Assembly: GCF_002776525.5 (NCBI RefSeq)
Contig: NC_045441.1
Span: forward strand, 108,062,401 to 108,126,400
Origin: Piliocolobus tephrosceles
Lineage: Eukaryota > Chordata > Mammalia > Primates > Cercopithecidae
Direction: 5' to 3'
DNA length: 64,000 nt
The position numbers and the translations under genes are program-made. The notes under the pieces are model-generated. The model worked only from the letters and a program-made list of their open reading frames with translations, made no database searches and was not told the origin of the DNA. Below are positions 24,222-36,198 of the stretch, one piece after another. Position 1 is the stretch's first letter. Every line of letters begins with the position of its first letter.

Positions 24222-26110
24222 CATAATGTAGACGAGGATGCCTCACAACACATCTTTCCCAAAGAGTAGGCCAAGCACAGTGGCTCATGCCTGTAATACC
24301 AGTACTTTCGGAGGCTGAGGCAGGTGGAGCGCTTGAGATCAGCCTGCGATTCAGGCGTTTCAAGACCAGCCTGGACAACATGATGAAACCCTGTCTCTAA
24401 AAAAGAAAGAAAGAAAGAAAAAAATAGCTCGTGGCACATGCCTGTGGTCCCAGCTACTCTGGGGGCTGAAGTGAGAGGATTGCTTGAGTGCAGGAGGCTG
24501 AGGCTACAGTGAGCTGAGATCCTTCCACTGCACTTTAGGCTGGGTGACAGAGCAAGACTGTCTAAGAAATAAGAGTTTGAAGCAACTGAGCTGCCTCTAA
24601 ATTCAGAAGTTTCTATGCTTCTGGAGCATCAAAAACAACAGAATGAGAGTGCAGAGGAAGAACAGCAACCCTCAGACGTCTTCATGAAAACATTAACCTA
24701 GACAGCCAGTTTTAGTCATTCCCAAAACAGAGAGACCATTGCCCATGTTTGTAGCTTGATGCTCCAGAGAAAATCTTCATAAGTTTGAGCTGTTTGGCCA
24801 ACATTTGCCAAGAGGTCAACCTTTTCCCAGAGACTGCTGAGGAGTCTGAAGCCCTAATCCTAAACCTGGAGGGGGTGTTTGAAGATGAGAAGCTGCAGCA
24901 GATTCTTGATGGTATCCAGATTAAGCACAGCTTTGAATATTAATCTCCAAATATCACTCTGCCGCTTGGAAGAACCACGTCCCCAGCAAGGCACCACCTT
25001 CCCAGCTAGGGCTGACTTGCACAGAAATTTTGTTGCCGAAAACAGTTGGGATTCCTTTGAAGAGAACATCCCAAGTGTGGTTGGGTTAGGTTTCTGTTTC
25101 AAATAACTGTTAGGCTACGATGACACATAAACTTGGGGCAGCCTTGCAGTGACTGTCTATGTCTTCCTGAGCATTCCTCTAGGGAAGGTGAGTTGGGAGG
25201 CATATACAGGATGTTGTTGACAGCCTTGTCCATGGTTTCTGGCCCCTGCATCATCTTTTATTCTTAAAATTTCATTTTAAAATTTAAATGTGTTTATATT
25301 TTCTGAAACTAGACCAGACATAGTAGACTTTATAGGGAAGGGACAGTTTTACCTAGTTGCTAAAGAAAGAATTAAGCCAGTGTCATTGTTGGAAATTGAG
25401 TTGAGAGTTGAGAGTATTGATGACTGAAAAAGCCTTGGCACCATTGGGCCTGACCTGGGAGACAGGGAGAAAACATGCCATGGGAAGCATTTACACCTGG
25501 GGACACCTGCTAACTGCTGTGGGGCCCCTAGCCTTGAGATGGACAGATATTTCGTCTTTTATTCCTTGGACCGCCTTGCAGAATGTGGATTTGGAGTGAG
25601 TGGTCCTGAAGTACTCATTTGCCTCCCTTAAATTAAATTGTTTCTATCATAGGCCAGACTTGAACGTCTGAATACTTTGAAGTCTGCTCTTATGGGGCAC
25701 CCTGTCTAAATCTCTGACTTGCTACTTAGCAATAGGCATTCTGCGATGAGGTGATTTGCAAAGAGGCAATCTGGCCCTTCCTGATCCCCTACAGTGAAGT
25801 CACCTGATCTGAAGCTAGGTGGGAGAAGCACTTTAATAGCTCAACATTCTAGGTTTGATTTTTCCAAAGGGAAATATGCCTCTTTTTTTTTTTTTTAATA
25901 ATTCAGAAGTTTTTCTTTGGGGCACTTGCTGACTGTATATGAATTAGCGATCCAGGGAACAAGTTGGAGAAAGAAAAAAGTTGGCTTTAAAAGTCAAGAT
26001 CATTTTATGTTCACTATTAGCTAGGGCAAAAATGTGTAATTCTTATTTGTATAATAAAAGGAAACATATTTTGACTATATTGTAAAGTTAAATAAACAAA
26101 TTATTGTGGA
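24222..26110 (+). pseudogene. POLR2D: Processed pseudogene of POLR2D (RPB4)
   Basis: The parent encodes RPB4, the RNA polymerase II subunit that pairs with RPB7 to form the stalk of the enzyme in the nucleus. The copy has no introns. It begins near codon 14 of the ~142-codon protein (the EDAS..IFPKE segment at about 24234-24266), is interrupted by an AluJ, and resumes with EFEATELPLNSEV at 24573. Further matches are LLEHQKQQNESAEEEQ, DVFMKTLT and RETIAHVCSLMLQRK, and the C-terminal EGVFEDEKLQQILDGIQIKH up to the stop at 24941-24943. In-frame stops follow MKTLT and QRKSS, and indels shift the frame at about 24790-24820. The 5' end and start codon are missing. The sequence to about 26110 looks like retained 3' UTR, with an AATAAA at 26091, but no poly-A tail remains, so the right end is uncertain. 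The parent was identified from memory of its protein. Confidence 0.85.
24268..24568 (+). mobile_element. AluJ inserted in the POLR2D pseudogene
   Basis: Sense, old Alu with a GAAA-expanded middle linker (about 24405-24422). It interrupts the pseudogene between the codons for PKE and FE, with AAAGAGT before and AAGAGTT after as a worn target duplication. It must be younger than the retrocopy, which dates the retrocopy to before or during the AluJ period. Confidence 0.9.
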
Positions 26111-27240
26111 ATGATTGGTCAAAGAGGGAAATAGGGCCTTTAGAAATTATTCTTCTGACTGTGGTCTCTTCACTTTCTAACTTCCTAAAATTTTCTTTTG
26201 TGAGTATAGACATAAAGAAATCTGGAGTGATGCAAACTGATTGCAGAAGTCTAGTCTTAAGTTTTTCACTGTCACAAATATCATCAGTTTACTATTTTCA
26301 CTTTTCGTAGTTTTTTCAGCTTCAGCATAAGGTCTGCAATGAGCTCATGATTGTAAATACATTCATTTCATCAACTTCACGCTGTTCCTAATCAGTGTTT
26401 TCTAAGTGTTTTTCCCCAAATCTTTTACATTGTTATGTATTTTCATATGTTCTCCTTATACCCTATGTGTCTCTTTTGTAATTAATTACAACTGCAGTTA
26501 ATTACTTATTTAGGCTCTGTCCTCCTGCAGAATTATAAATCCCATGTCTCCTTTGCTGCAGTCCCTAGGTCCTAGAAAACAGCCTGGTTAATCAAAGGTC
26601 CTACGTAAACATTTGCTAGGAGTGCAAACGTGAGGGAGTAGATGAAGCAGAGCAACACACACTTTCCATAGGGAGCTTTTAGAAAATATTTTGATTTTAG
26701 ATGGATCTCACATCTATTTTGCTCAGCTTTTTTTTTCCTTTCTTAAGCCTGTGCATTTTGAGGGCAATTCAATTCACCTGTTTTTATTAATCTACACTCA
26801 ATTATTCAGGATGCTTCAAAAAGCTTATTTGATGTTCAAGAAACTTCACCAACAAAACAAAATAAAAACACATTCTTTTATGGATGACATTCATTTTATT
26901 ATGCTTTTCTTTTAAGGAATAGTTTAAAGCTAGAACCATTTTGTTCTCAGGTGAGATTCATCTTAAATCTGAATTCATCCAACTTTTAATTATTTTCAAA
27001 GTTCTCAGCATCCAAGGTTGGCATTAGTGGGAAAACTACTAGTGTTTATGATTCACTGAAAATTAAGGAGGCTGACATGTTTGTAATCTATTTTTATCAT
27101 GGTCATTGAGTTTTCAGTTGATCTGAACATGTATATATACATTGATTGCATTTTATAATTTTAGATAAAAGTAGCGCTACTGCCTATTCATTTGTTAGAT
27201 ATCCTCATAGACTGAAGCACAATATACACAGCCATGTGAA
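26111..27240. other. Unassigned sequence
   Basis: No recognised gene or repeat. A short palindromic, homeodomain-like cluster (TAATTAATTACAACTGCAGT) lies near 26480. Confidence 0.5.
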
Positions 27241-27242
27241 TG

Positions 27243-27551
27243 TTTTTTTCTTTTTTTGAGACAAGTTCTCACTCTGTCTCCCAGGCCGGAGTGCAGTAGT
27301 ACAATTGCAGCTCACTGCAGCCTTGACCTCCCAGGCTCAAGCTATCCTCCAACCTCAGCCTCCTGGGTAGCTGGGATTACAGGGTCACACTACCATGCCA
27401 GGCTAACTTTTTAATTTTTTTTTTTTTTTTTTTAAGAGAAGGGTCTGGCTATGTTGCCTAAGTTGGTCTCAGAATCCTGGGATCAAGCAATGCACCCATC
27501 TACACCTCCCAAAGTGTTGAGATTACCAGTGTGAGCCACAGTGTTTGACGA
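27243..27551 (-). mobile_element. AluJ element
   Basis: Diverged full-length antisense Alu. It has a T-rich tail at 27243-27257 and a T-expanded middle linker at about 27415-27433. No target duplication can be read. Confidence 0.85.
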
Positions 27552-28125
27552 ACTTTTCCTTATAACAATTATAAAATCTACATAAAGCAATCGTTTTTTC
27601 CACATGATATGCTCTCCATCACACAAACAACCCTAGCATGTTAGAGAGCACAAGCTGTTACCTAGTGTCTGTTTTCTTTCCTTGATAATAGCAACGCCTA
27701 ATTTTTACCTAGACCATCGCTAAAACTAAATCCCCTAGTCCCCCTTGTGTTAGAGATGAATACATTTGACCAATAGGACTAATTGGAAATGTTTATAATT
27801 TGCAGGAACTTTTCCTCAAGGGAGATGCCGCTCCCTTTTTAGCTTCCGTCTTGTCTTTCCTGCTGGATAGAACACAGCATGGTTCTGAAGGCTGGCGCTT
27901 GAGCAGCCGCACGGAGACTGAGAAAGCTAAAGGGCCATGCTGCAAACCATGGTAAAAGCAAAACAGGATTCTGGGTTCCTGAGTTTTTCATGAGGCTGCT
28001 CTGCACACTCACTCCAGATTACCTCCCTCTAGATTTATTTTATGTCAAAGAGAAGCAAATTTGCTATTTTGTTTTGGCCATTTTTTTTTTTTTTACCTGA
28101 TTTAAAAAATCTAGCCTCCCTCCAT
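27552..28125. other. Unassigned, partly GC-richer block
   Basis: The part at about 27800-27960 reads like an old interspersed repeat whose family I cannot name. A T-run lies at 28081-28094. No gene. Confidence 0.4.
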
Positions 28126-28290
28126 CAAGAAAACTAAAACTAGGAAGTAATCTAAAAAGAGATATATGATTAAAATGGCAGCCAAGAAAACTAAAACTAA
28201 GAAATAATTTAAAAAGAGATATATGTTTAAAATGACAGCCAAGAAAACTAAAACTAGGAAGTAATTTAAAAGAAATATATGATTAAAATG
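28126..28290 (+). repeat. 57-bp minisatellite, about 2.9 copies
   Basis: Three consecutive units start at 28126, 28183 and 28240, each beginning CAAGAAAACTAAAACTA. The first two are exactly 57 bases long and differ at a handful of positions; the third decays after about 50 bases. Confidence 0.9.
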
Positions 28291-29979
28291 ATAGTAAAGT
28301 TTATCTGTCTGTTATATTATCCATTGGTAAAAGTAAAGGATTCTAGAAATTTTGAGATAATTAGTTACTGTTGTTATCACTTTTTCTTTAAATTATTCCC
28401 TAGATGTGTCACTAAGGAAGAGTTTCATTGTGTGTATCATGCTTCTTCTGTCCTTCAAAATAGAGAAGAAAAAACCCCACACTTTATGACTGGAGTATCA
28501 AGTATCAAGACACCTTAACCTAACAATCACATTAAACTTTATTTATTCAAATTTGTTTTGCATTTTATTGTATATATTTTCATACTTAATTATTTTCCAC
28601 TTGCATTCTTATTAACCTTTAGTCACCTTCTCTGGGGGAAGATCAGGAAATAAATATTTTGATGATGACCTGATGTATCAAGTTAAATGAGGAAACTCCC
28701 TCTTTCATTTAGAGTGCTCTCTCTAAGGCAAAGAGGCAGGTCATAAAGAGGTGATTCCTGAAGGACAAAAAATATCTTTTCATTTTCTAATAGACTACAT
28801 TTCAGGGCAAATGAGTAAAATGTGCATGGACTAATTACTAAGCATTAATTGTAAATTAAACTCATTCTGGTTGAAAACAAAACATCTTCTCGTCTAATAA
28901 AGTTAAAAGACATTATTGTGAAGCAAGAAAAAGTGGTTATCATGTCCATGAGGGGCTACTATGCTCAGGATACCTCAGCATCAACCAGTGGGGGTTACTG
29001 GTAGGAGCAGAAATTTCAACAGTATGTTCAAAGACTGACTCATTTCACCTACATTGCAATAACTTAAATGCTTTATATAGGATGATCTTCCAGGAGAATT
29101 TTTCCTTATATATCACGAAATGGGCTTATTGTATGCATAGGCAAACTTTGGGGCAACATAGAGGTCATAATCATAATGCATATTGTCATATGGGCTAGAC
29201 AAAAGCAACCTCACAAACAGGAATTTACACATTGAGTGAAATAACTTTAAGTCAATCTCTGACCTGACTCTCCTCCCTGTTTGTCTCTCCCTTCCTCTCC
29301 CCCTGCCTATAGTTGTTGTTGTTTGTTTGTTTGTTTGTTTTCCGATTTCTTTAAGATCTGTAAAAGGATTATCTGCCCTTGAAGTGGGCAGGGTTCTGCG
29401 AATCCTTCCTGATTGCAGAGCTGCAGCTGAGCCTTAGCTCTTTTGCTCTTATTTCTTTGTTTCCAAGCCTGCAAAATGGGCTTGGAAATGAAAGGATGTG
29501 AAATCCAGTGTGTTATGCTAATCTCACCATTTCAAAATAACGCATATTGAAGGGGCAATATAATTGATATTTCAACCAGTATAAACAAAACTCAAGATTC
29601 TTTGGGATTCTTTGGATGCATAAGAAATAGAAGACTATATGTGCCTTAACAATTAATGTGGCATCTGGACAATCAACCCCTATGTTTAGATCTGTGAGGA
29701 ATTGCTTGATTTTCATCAAGTGTACACCCTGCTCAGCTTCAGGCAATGCCTCTCTTTCTACAGAGGATGCTGAAACTCCTAGACTGTAAGCACGAAAGCA
29801 GAACCTTTGTAAGGTGTACCAAGTCACATGTCTTATGTTTGAAATTAGTTTTTAGCCAGTGAAGCTCTCTGGAATTGATCTCTATATGCATGGCTTTAAA
29901 TCACCTGTTTCTACTAAATTAAAAAAAAAAATTCTTCAGCTGTAAGAATATCAGCTGTAATAATATCAGTATACATATG
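28291..29979. other. Unassigned sequence left of the full-length L1
   Basis: Contains a (GTTT)n tract at about 29313-29342 and an A-run near 29921. A 104-codon minus frame (29513-29827) has no recognisable domain. No repeat family is named with confidence. Confidence 0.5.
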
Positions 29980-29989
29980 CATATATTAC
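29980..29989. repeat. Target-site duplication of the L1, left copy
   Basis: CATATATTAC, identical to 36199-36208. It sits directly beyond the T-rich end (poly-A tail on the minus strand) of the L1. Confidence 0.85.
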
Positions 29990-30232
29990 TTTTTTTCATT
30001 TTTTTATTACTATTATACTTTAAGTTCAAGGGTACATGTGCATAACGTGCAGGTTTGTTACATATGTATACTTGTGCCATGTTGGTGTGCTGCACCTGTC
30101 AACTCGTCAGCACCCATCAACTCGTCATTTACATCAGGTATAACTCCCAATGCAATCCCTCCCCCCTCCCCCTCCCCATGATAGGCCCCGGTGTGTGGTG
30201 TTCCCCTTCCCGATTCCAAGTGATCTCATTGT

Positions 30233-33200
30233 TCAGTTCCCACCTATGAGTGAGAACATGCAGTGTTTGGTTTTCTGTTCTTGCGATAGTTTGCTGAGAA
30301 TGATGGTTTCCAGCTGCATCCATGTCCCTACAAAGGACACAAACTCATCCTTTTTTATGGCTGCATAGTATTCCATGGTGTATATGTGCCACATTTTCTG
30401 AATCCAGTCTGTCACTGGTGGACATTTGGGTTGATTCCAAGTCTTTGCTATTGTGAATAGTGCCGCAATAAACATACGTGTGCATGTGTCTTTGTAGCAG
30501 CATGATTTATAATCCTTTGGGTATATACCCAGTAGTGGGATGGCTGGGTCATATGGGACTTCTAGTTCTAGATCCTTGAGGGATCGCCATGCTGTTTTCC
30601 ATAACGGTTGAACTAGTTTACAATCCCACCAACAGTGTAACAGTGTTCCTATTTCTCCACATCCTCTCCAGCACCTGTTGTTTCCTGTCTTTTTAATGAT
30701 TGCTATTCTAACTGGTGTGAGATGGTATCTCATTGTGGTTTTGATTTGCATTTCTCTGATGGCCAGTGATGATGAGCATTTTTTCATGTGTCTGTTGGCT
30801 GTATGAATGTCTTGTTTTGAGAAATGTCTGTTCATATCCTTTGCCCACTTTTTGATGGGGTTGTTTGTTTTTTTCTTGTAAATTTGTTTGAGTTCTTTGT
30901 AGGTTCTGGATATTAGCCCTTTGTCTGATGAGTAGGTTGCAAAAATTTTCTCCCATTCTGTAGGTTGCCTGTTCACTCTGATGGTAGTTTCTTTTGCTGT
31001 GCAGAAGCTCTTTAGTTTAATTAGATCCCATTTGTCAATTTTGGCTTTTGTTGCCATTGCTTTCGGTGATTTAGACATGAAGTCCTTGCCCATGCCTATG
31101 TCCTAAATGGTATTACCTAGGTTTTCTTCTAGGGTTTTTATGGTTTTAGGTCTAACATTTAAGTCTCTAATCCATCTTGAATTAATTTTCGTATAAGGAG
31201 TAAGGAAAGGATCCAGGTTCAGCTTTCTACTTATGGATAGCCAATTTTCCCAGCACCATTTATTAAATAGGGAATCCTTTCCCCATTTCTTGTTTTTTCT
31301 CAGGTTTATCAAAGATCAGATGGCTGTAGATGTGTGGCATTATTTCTGAGGACTCTGTTCTGTTCCATTGGTCTATATCTCTGTTTTGGTACCAGTACCA
31401 TGCTGTTTTGGTTATTGTAGCCTTGTAGTATAGTTTAAAGTCTGGTAGCGTGATGCCTCCAGCTTTGTTCTTTTGACTTAGGATCGTCTTGGCAATGCGG
31501 GCTCTTTTTTGGTTCCATATGAACTTTAAAGCAGTTTTTTCCAATTCTGTGAAGAAACTCATTGGTAGCTTGATGGGGATGGCCTTGAATCTATAAATGA
31601 CCTTGGGTAGTATGGCCATTTTCATGATATTGATTCTTCCTATCCATGAGCATGGTATGTTCTTCCATTTGTTAGTGTCCTCTTTTATTTCACTGAGCAG
31701 TGGTTTGTAGTTCTCCTTGAAGAGGTCCTTTACATCCCTTGTAAGTTGGATTCCTAGGTATTTTATTCTCTTTGAAGCAATTGTGAATGGAAGTTCATTC
31801 CTGATTTGGCTCTCTGTTTGTCTGTTACTGGTGTATAAGAATGCTTGTGATTTTTGCACATTAATTTTGTATCCTGAGACTTTGCTGAAGTTTCTTATCA
31901 GCTTAAGGAGATTTTGGGCTGAGACAATGGAGGTTTCTAAATACACAATCATGTCATCTGCAAACAGGGACAATTTGATTTCTTATTTTCCTAACTGAAT
32001 ACTCTTTATTTCTTTCTCTTGCCTGATTGCCCTAGCCAGAACTTCCAACACTATGTTGAATAGGAGTGGTGAGAGAGGGCATCCCTGTCTTGTGCCAGTT
32101 TTCAAAGGGAATTTTTCCCGTTTTTGCCCATTCTGTATGATATTGGCTGTGGGTTTGTCATAAATAGCTCTTATTATTTTGAGATACGTTCCATCAATAC
32201 CGAATTTATTGAGTGTTTTAGCATGAAGGGCTGTTGAATTTTGTCAAAGGCCTTTTCTGCATCTATTGAGATAATCATGTGGTTTTTGTCTTTGGTTCTG
32301 TTTATATGCTGGATTATGTTTATTGATTTGCATATGTTGAACCAGCCTTGCATCTCAGGGATGAAGCCCACTTGATCATGGTGGATAAGCTTTTTGACGT
32401 GCTGCTGGATCCGGTTTGCCAGTATTTTATTGAGGATTTTTGCATCAATGTTCATCAGGGATATTGGTCTAAAATTCTCTTTTTTTGTTGTGTCTCTGCC
32501 AGGCTTTGGTATCAGGAAGATGTTGGCCTCATAAAATGAGTTAGGGAGGATTCCCTCTTTTTCTATTCATTGGAATAGTTTCAGAAGGAATGGTATACCA
32601 GTTCCTCCTTGTACCTCTGGTAGAATTCAGCTGTGAATCCATCTGGTCCTGGATTTTTTTTGGTTGTTAGGCTATTAATTATTGCCTCAATTTCAGAGCC
32701 TGCTATTGGTCTATTCAGGGATTCAGCTTCTTCCTGGTTTAGTCTTGGGAGAGTGTAAGTGTCCAGGAAATTATCCATTTCTTCTAGATTTTCTAGTTTA
32801 TTTGCGTAGAGGTGTTTATAGTATTCTCTGATGGTAGTTTGTATTTCTGTGAGGTCGGTGGTGATATCCCCTTTATCATTTTTTATTGCGTCTATTTGAT
32901 TATTCTCTCTTTTCTTCTTTATTAGTCTTGCTAGCGGTCTATCAATTTTGTTGATCTTTTCAAAAAACCAACTCCTGGATTCATGGATTTTTTGGAGGTT
33001 TTTTTTGTGTCTCTATCTCCTTCAGTTCTGCTCTGATCTTAGTTATTTCTTGCCTTCTGCTAGCTTTTGAATGTGTTTGCTCTTGCTTCTCTAGTTCTTT
33101 TAATTGTGATGTTAGAGTATCAGTTTTAGATCTTTCCAGCTTTCTCTTGTGGGCATTTAGTGCTATAAATTTCCCTCTACACACTGCTTTAAATGTGTCC

Positions 33201-34064
33201 CAGAGATTCTGGTATGTTGTATCTTTGTTCTCATTGGTTTCAAAGAACATCTTTATTTCTGCCTTCATTTAATTATGTACCCAGCAGTCATTCAGGAGCA
33301 GGTTATTCAGTTTCCATGTAGTTGAGTGGTTTTGATTGAGTTTCTTAGTCCTGAGTTCTAGTTTGATTGCACTGTGGTCTGATAGACAGTTTGTTAATAC
33401 TTTCTGTTCTTGTACATTTGCTGAGGAGTGCTTTACTTCCAATTTTGTGGTCAATTTTGGAATAAGTGTGATGTGGTGCTGAGAAGAATGTATATTCTGT
33501 TGATTTGGGGTGGAGAGTTCTGTAGATGTCTATTAGGTCTGCTTGCTGCAGAGATGAGTTCAATTCCTGGATATCCTTGTTAACTTTCTGTCTCGTTGAT
33601 CTGTCTAATGTTGACAGTGGGGTGTTGAAGTCTCCCATTATTATTGTATGGGAGTCTAAGTCTCTTTGTAAGTCTCTAAGGACTTGCTTTATGAATCTGA
33701 GTGCTCCTGTATTGGGTGCATATATATTTAGGATAGTGAGTTCTTCCTGTTGAATTGATCCCTTTACCATTACGTAATGGCCTTCTTTGTCTCTTTTGAT
33801 CTTTGATGATTTAAAGTCTGTTTTATGAGAGACTAGAATTGCAACCCCAGCTTTTTTTTGTTCTCCATTTGCTTGGTAGATCTTCCTCCATGACTTTATT
33901 TTGAGCCTCTGTATGTCTGTGCATGTGAGATGGGTCTCCTGAATACAGCAGACTGATGGGTCTTGACTCTTTATCCAGTTTGCCAGTCTGTGTCTTTTAA
34001 TTGGCACATTTAGTCCATTTACATTTAAGGTTAATATTGTTATGTGTGAATTTGATCCTGCCAT
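30233..34064 (-). pseudogene. L1 ORF2 (endonuclease / reverse transcriptase), broken
   Basis: The parent protein nicks target DNA and copies L1 RNA at the nick. The remnant spans the normal full length, about 1,277 codons, from an ATG at 34064 to the stop after SLIGGN at 30233. The endonuclease domain fills the first ~220 codons, with GDFNTPLS near residue 144 and an SKIDH motif. The reverse transcriptase box FADD survives at about 31953-31964. The C-terminal cysteine-rich region is in the last frame (CWRGCGEIGTLLHCWWDC). Lesions include a frameshift near 33420, a nonsense codon at 33269-33271 between WVHN and MKAEIK, further frameshifts near 32980, 32780, 32200 and 31290, and a TAG at about 31100. 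Confidence 0.95.
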
Positions 34065-34127
34065 TATGATATTAACTGGTTATTTTGCTCGTTAGTTGAT
34101 GCAGTTTCTTCCTAGCCTCGATGGTCT

Positions 34128-35142
34128 TTACATTTTGGCATGTTTTTGCAATGCCTGGTACCGGTTGTTCCTTTCCATGTTTAGTGCTTCCTTCAGGGTC
34201 TCTTGTAAGGCAGGCCTGGTAGTCACAAAATCTCTAAGCATTTGCTTATCTGTAAAGGATTTTATTTCTCCTTCACTTATGAAACTTAGTTTGGCTCGAT
34301 ATGAAATTCTGGGTTTAAAATTCTTTTCTTTAAGAATGTTGAATATTGGCCCCCACTCTCTTCTGGCTTGTAGAGTTTCTGCTGAGAGATCTGCTGTTAG
34401 TCTGATGGGCTTCCCTTTGTGGGTAACCCGACCTTTCTCTCTGGCTGCCCTTATTTTTTTCCTTCATTTCAACTTTGGTGAATCTGGCAATTATATGTCT
34501 TGGAGTTGCTCTTCTGGAGGAGTATCTTTGTGGAGTTCTCTGTATTTCCTGAATTTGAATGTTGGCCTGCCCTACTAGGTTGGGGAAGTTCTCCTGGATG
34601 ACATCCTGAAGAGTGTTTTCTAACTTGGTTCCATTTTCTCCCTCACTTTCGGGCACCCCAATCAGACGTAGATTTGGTCTTTTTACATAATCCCATACTT
34701 CTTGCAGGCTTTGTTCATTTCTTTTTCTTCTTTTTTCTTTAGACTTCTCTTCTCGCTTCATTTCATTCATTTGATCCTCAATCGCTGATACTCTTTCTTC
34801 CAGTTGATCGAGTCAGTTACTGAAGCTAGTGCATTTGTCACGTATTTCTTGTGTCATGGTTTTGATCCCTGTCAGTTCGGTTATGGCCTTCTCTGCATTA
34901 ATTATTCTGGTTATCATTTCTTCCACTCTTTTTTCAAGATTTTTAGTTTCTTGGTGCTGGGTACATAATTCCTCCTTTAGCTCTGAGAAGTTTGATGGTC
35001 TGAAGCCTTCTTCTCTCATCTCGTCAAAGTCATTCTCCGTCCAGCTTTGATCCGTTGCTGGCAATGAGCTGCGTTCCTTCAGAGGGGGAGATGTACTCTT
35101 ATTTTTTGAATTTCCAGCTTTTCTGCCCTGATTTTTCCCCAT
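34128..35142 (-). pseudogene. L1 ORF1 (RNA-binding protein), broken
   Basis: The parent is the trimeric L1 RNA chaperone that coats L1 RNA. The ATG is at 35142 (MGKNQGRKAGNSKN) and the natural stop follows HAKM at 34128-34130, so the length is normal, about 338 codons. An in-frame TGA at 34813-34815 truncates it within the coiled-coil region at codon 110. The same frame then runs on to 34330 through the RRM part (SLQEVWDYVKRPNLRLIGVP). A net 2-base loss at about 34455, in the AAAAAAT run, shifts the frame at the start of the C-terminal domain. Confidence 0.95.
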
Positions 35143-35599
35143 CTTTGTGGTTTTATCTGCCTCTGGTCTTTGATGATGATGACGTACTGATGGGGTTTTG
35201 GTGTGGGTGTCCTTCCTGTTTGTTAGTTTTCCTTCTAACAGTCAGTACCCTCAGCTGTAGGTCTGTTGGAGATTGCTTGAGGTCCACTCCAGACACTGTT
35301 TGCCTGGATGTCAGCAGCAGAGGCTGCAGAAGATCGAATACTGCTGAAGAGCGAGTGTACCTGTCTGATTCTTGCTTTGGAAGCTTCCTCTCAGGGGTGT
35401 ACTCCACCGTGTGAGGTGTGGGGTGTCGGTCTGCCCCTAGTGGAGGATGTCTCCCAGTTAGGCTACTCAGGGGTCAGGGACCCACTTGTGCAGGCAGTCT
35501 GTCCATTCTCAGATTTCAACCTCCATGTTGGGAGATCCACTGCTCTCTTCAAAGCTGTCAGACAGAGTCGTTTGCGTCTGCAGAGGTTTCTGCTGCTTT

Positions 35600-35642
<43 letters not shown>

Positions 35643-36198
35643 GCTGTGCCCTGTCTTCAGAGGTGGAGTCTACAGAGACTGGCAGGCCTCCTTGAGCTGC
35701 TGTGAGCTCCACCCAGTTCGATCTTCCCAGGGCTTTGTTTACCTACTTAAGCCTCAGCAATGGTGGGCGCCCCTCCCCCAGCCTCGCTGCTGCCTTGCAG
35801 TTAGATTGCAGACTGCTGTGTTAGCAATGAGGGAGGCTTCGTGGGCATGGGACCCTGCCAGCCAGGTGTGGGATATAATCTCCTGGTGTGCCCGTTTGCT
35901 TAAAGCGCAGTATTGGGCTGGGAGTTACCCGATTTTCCAGGTGTTGTGTGTCTCAGTTCCCCTGGCTAGGAAAAGGGATTCCCTTCCCCCTTGTACTTCC
36001 CAGCTGAGGCAATGCCTCGCCCTGCTTCAGCTCTCGCTGGTCAGGCTGCAACAGCTGACCAGCACCGATTGTCCAGCACTCCCTAGCAAGATAAACCCAG
36101 TACCTCAGTTGAAAATGCAGAAATCACCTGTCTTCTGTGTCGCGCTGGGAGCTGGAGACTGGAGCTATTCCTATTGGGCCATCTTGCTCCGCCCCTCT
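35143..36198 (-). promoter_or_regulatory. L1 5' UTR with internal promoter
   Basis: Complete L1 5' UTR of about 1,056 bases. The YY1-type site CAAGATGGC lies near the very 5' end (36178-36186 on the plus strand), where L1 transcription starts. The 5' UTRs of primate L1s also carry an antisense promoter. An expanded CAA/GTT triplet run sits inside it at about 35599-35641. Confidence 0.85.
35599..35641. repeat. (GTT)n expansion in the L1 5' UTR
   Basis: About 13 consecutive GTT units on the plus strand (AAC/CAA on the L1 strand). The length is likely to vary between individuals. Confidence 0.9.

Larger units (their letters stand above)
29990..36198 (-). mobile_element. Full-length L1 (L1PA lineage), Old World monkey type
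   Basis: About 6.2 kb complete L1 on the minus strand: 5' UTR at the right end, ORF1, ORF2, 3' UTR, then an A-rich tail. The target duplication CATATATTAC flanks it on both sides. The 3' UTR, with its repeated CACCCATCAACTCGTC and ATCAGGTATAACTCCCAATG block, is the form I know from Old World monkey L1s and not from human L1PA1-2. Both ORFs are broken, so the copy cannot move on its own. Divergence is moderate. Confidence 0.95.

Noticed and set aside
29513..29827. 104-codon minus frame next to the L1
   Set aside because: No recognisable domain, no retrocopy features and no poly-A or target duplication. Kept only as chance.
34096..34578. 160-codon plus frame
   Set aside because: Antisense shadow of the L1 ORF1 region; composition follows from the coding strand.
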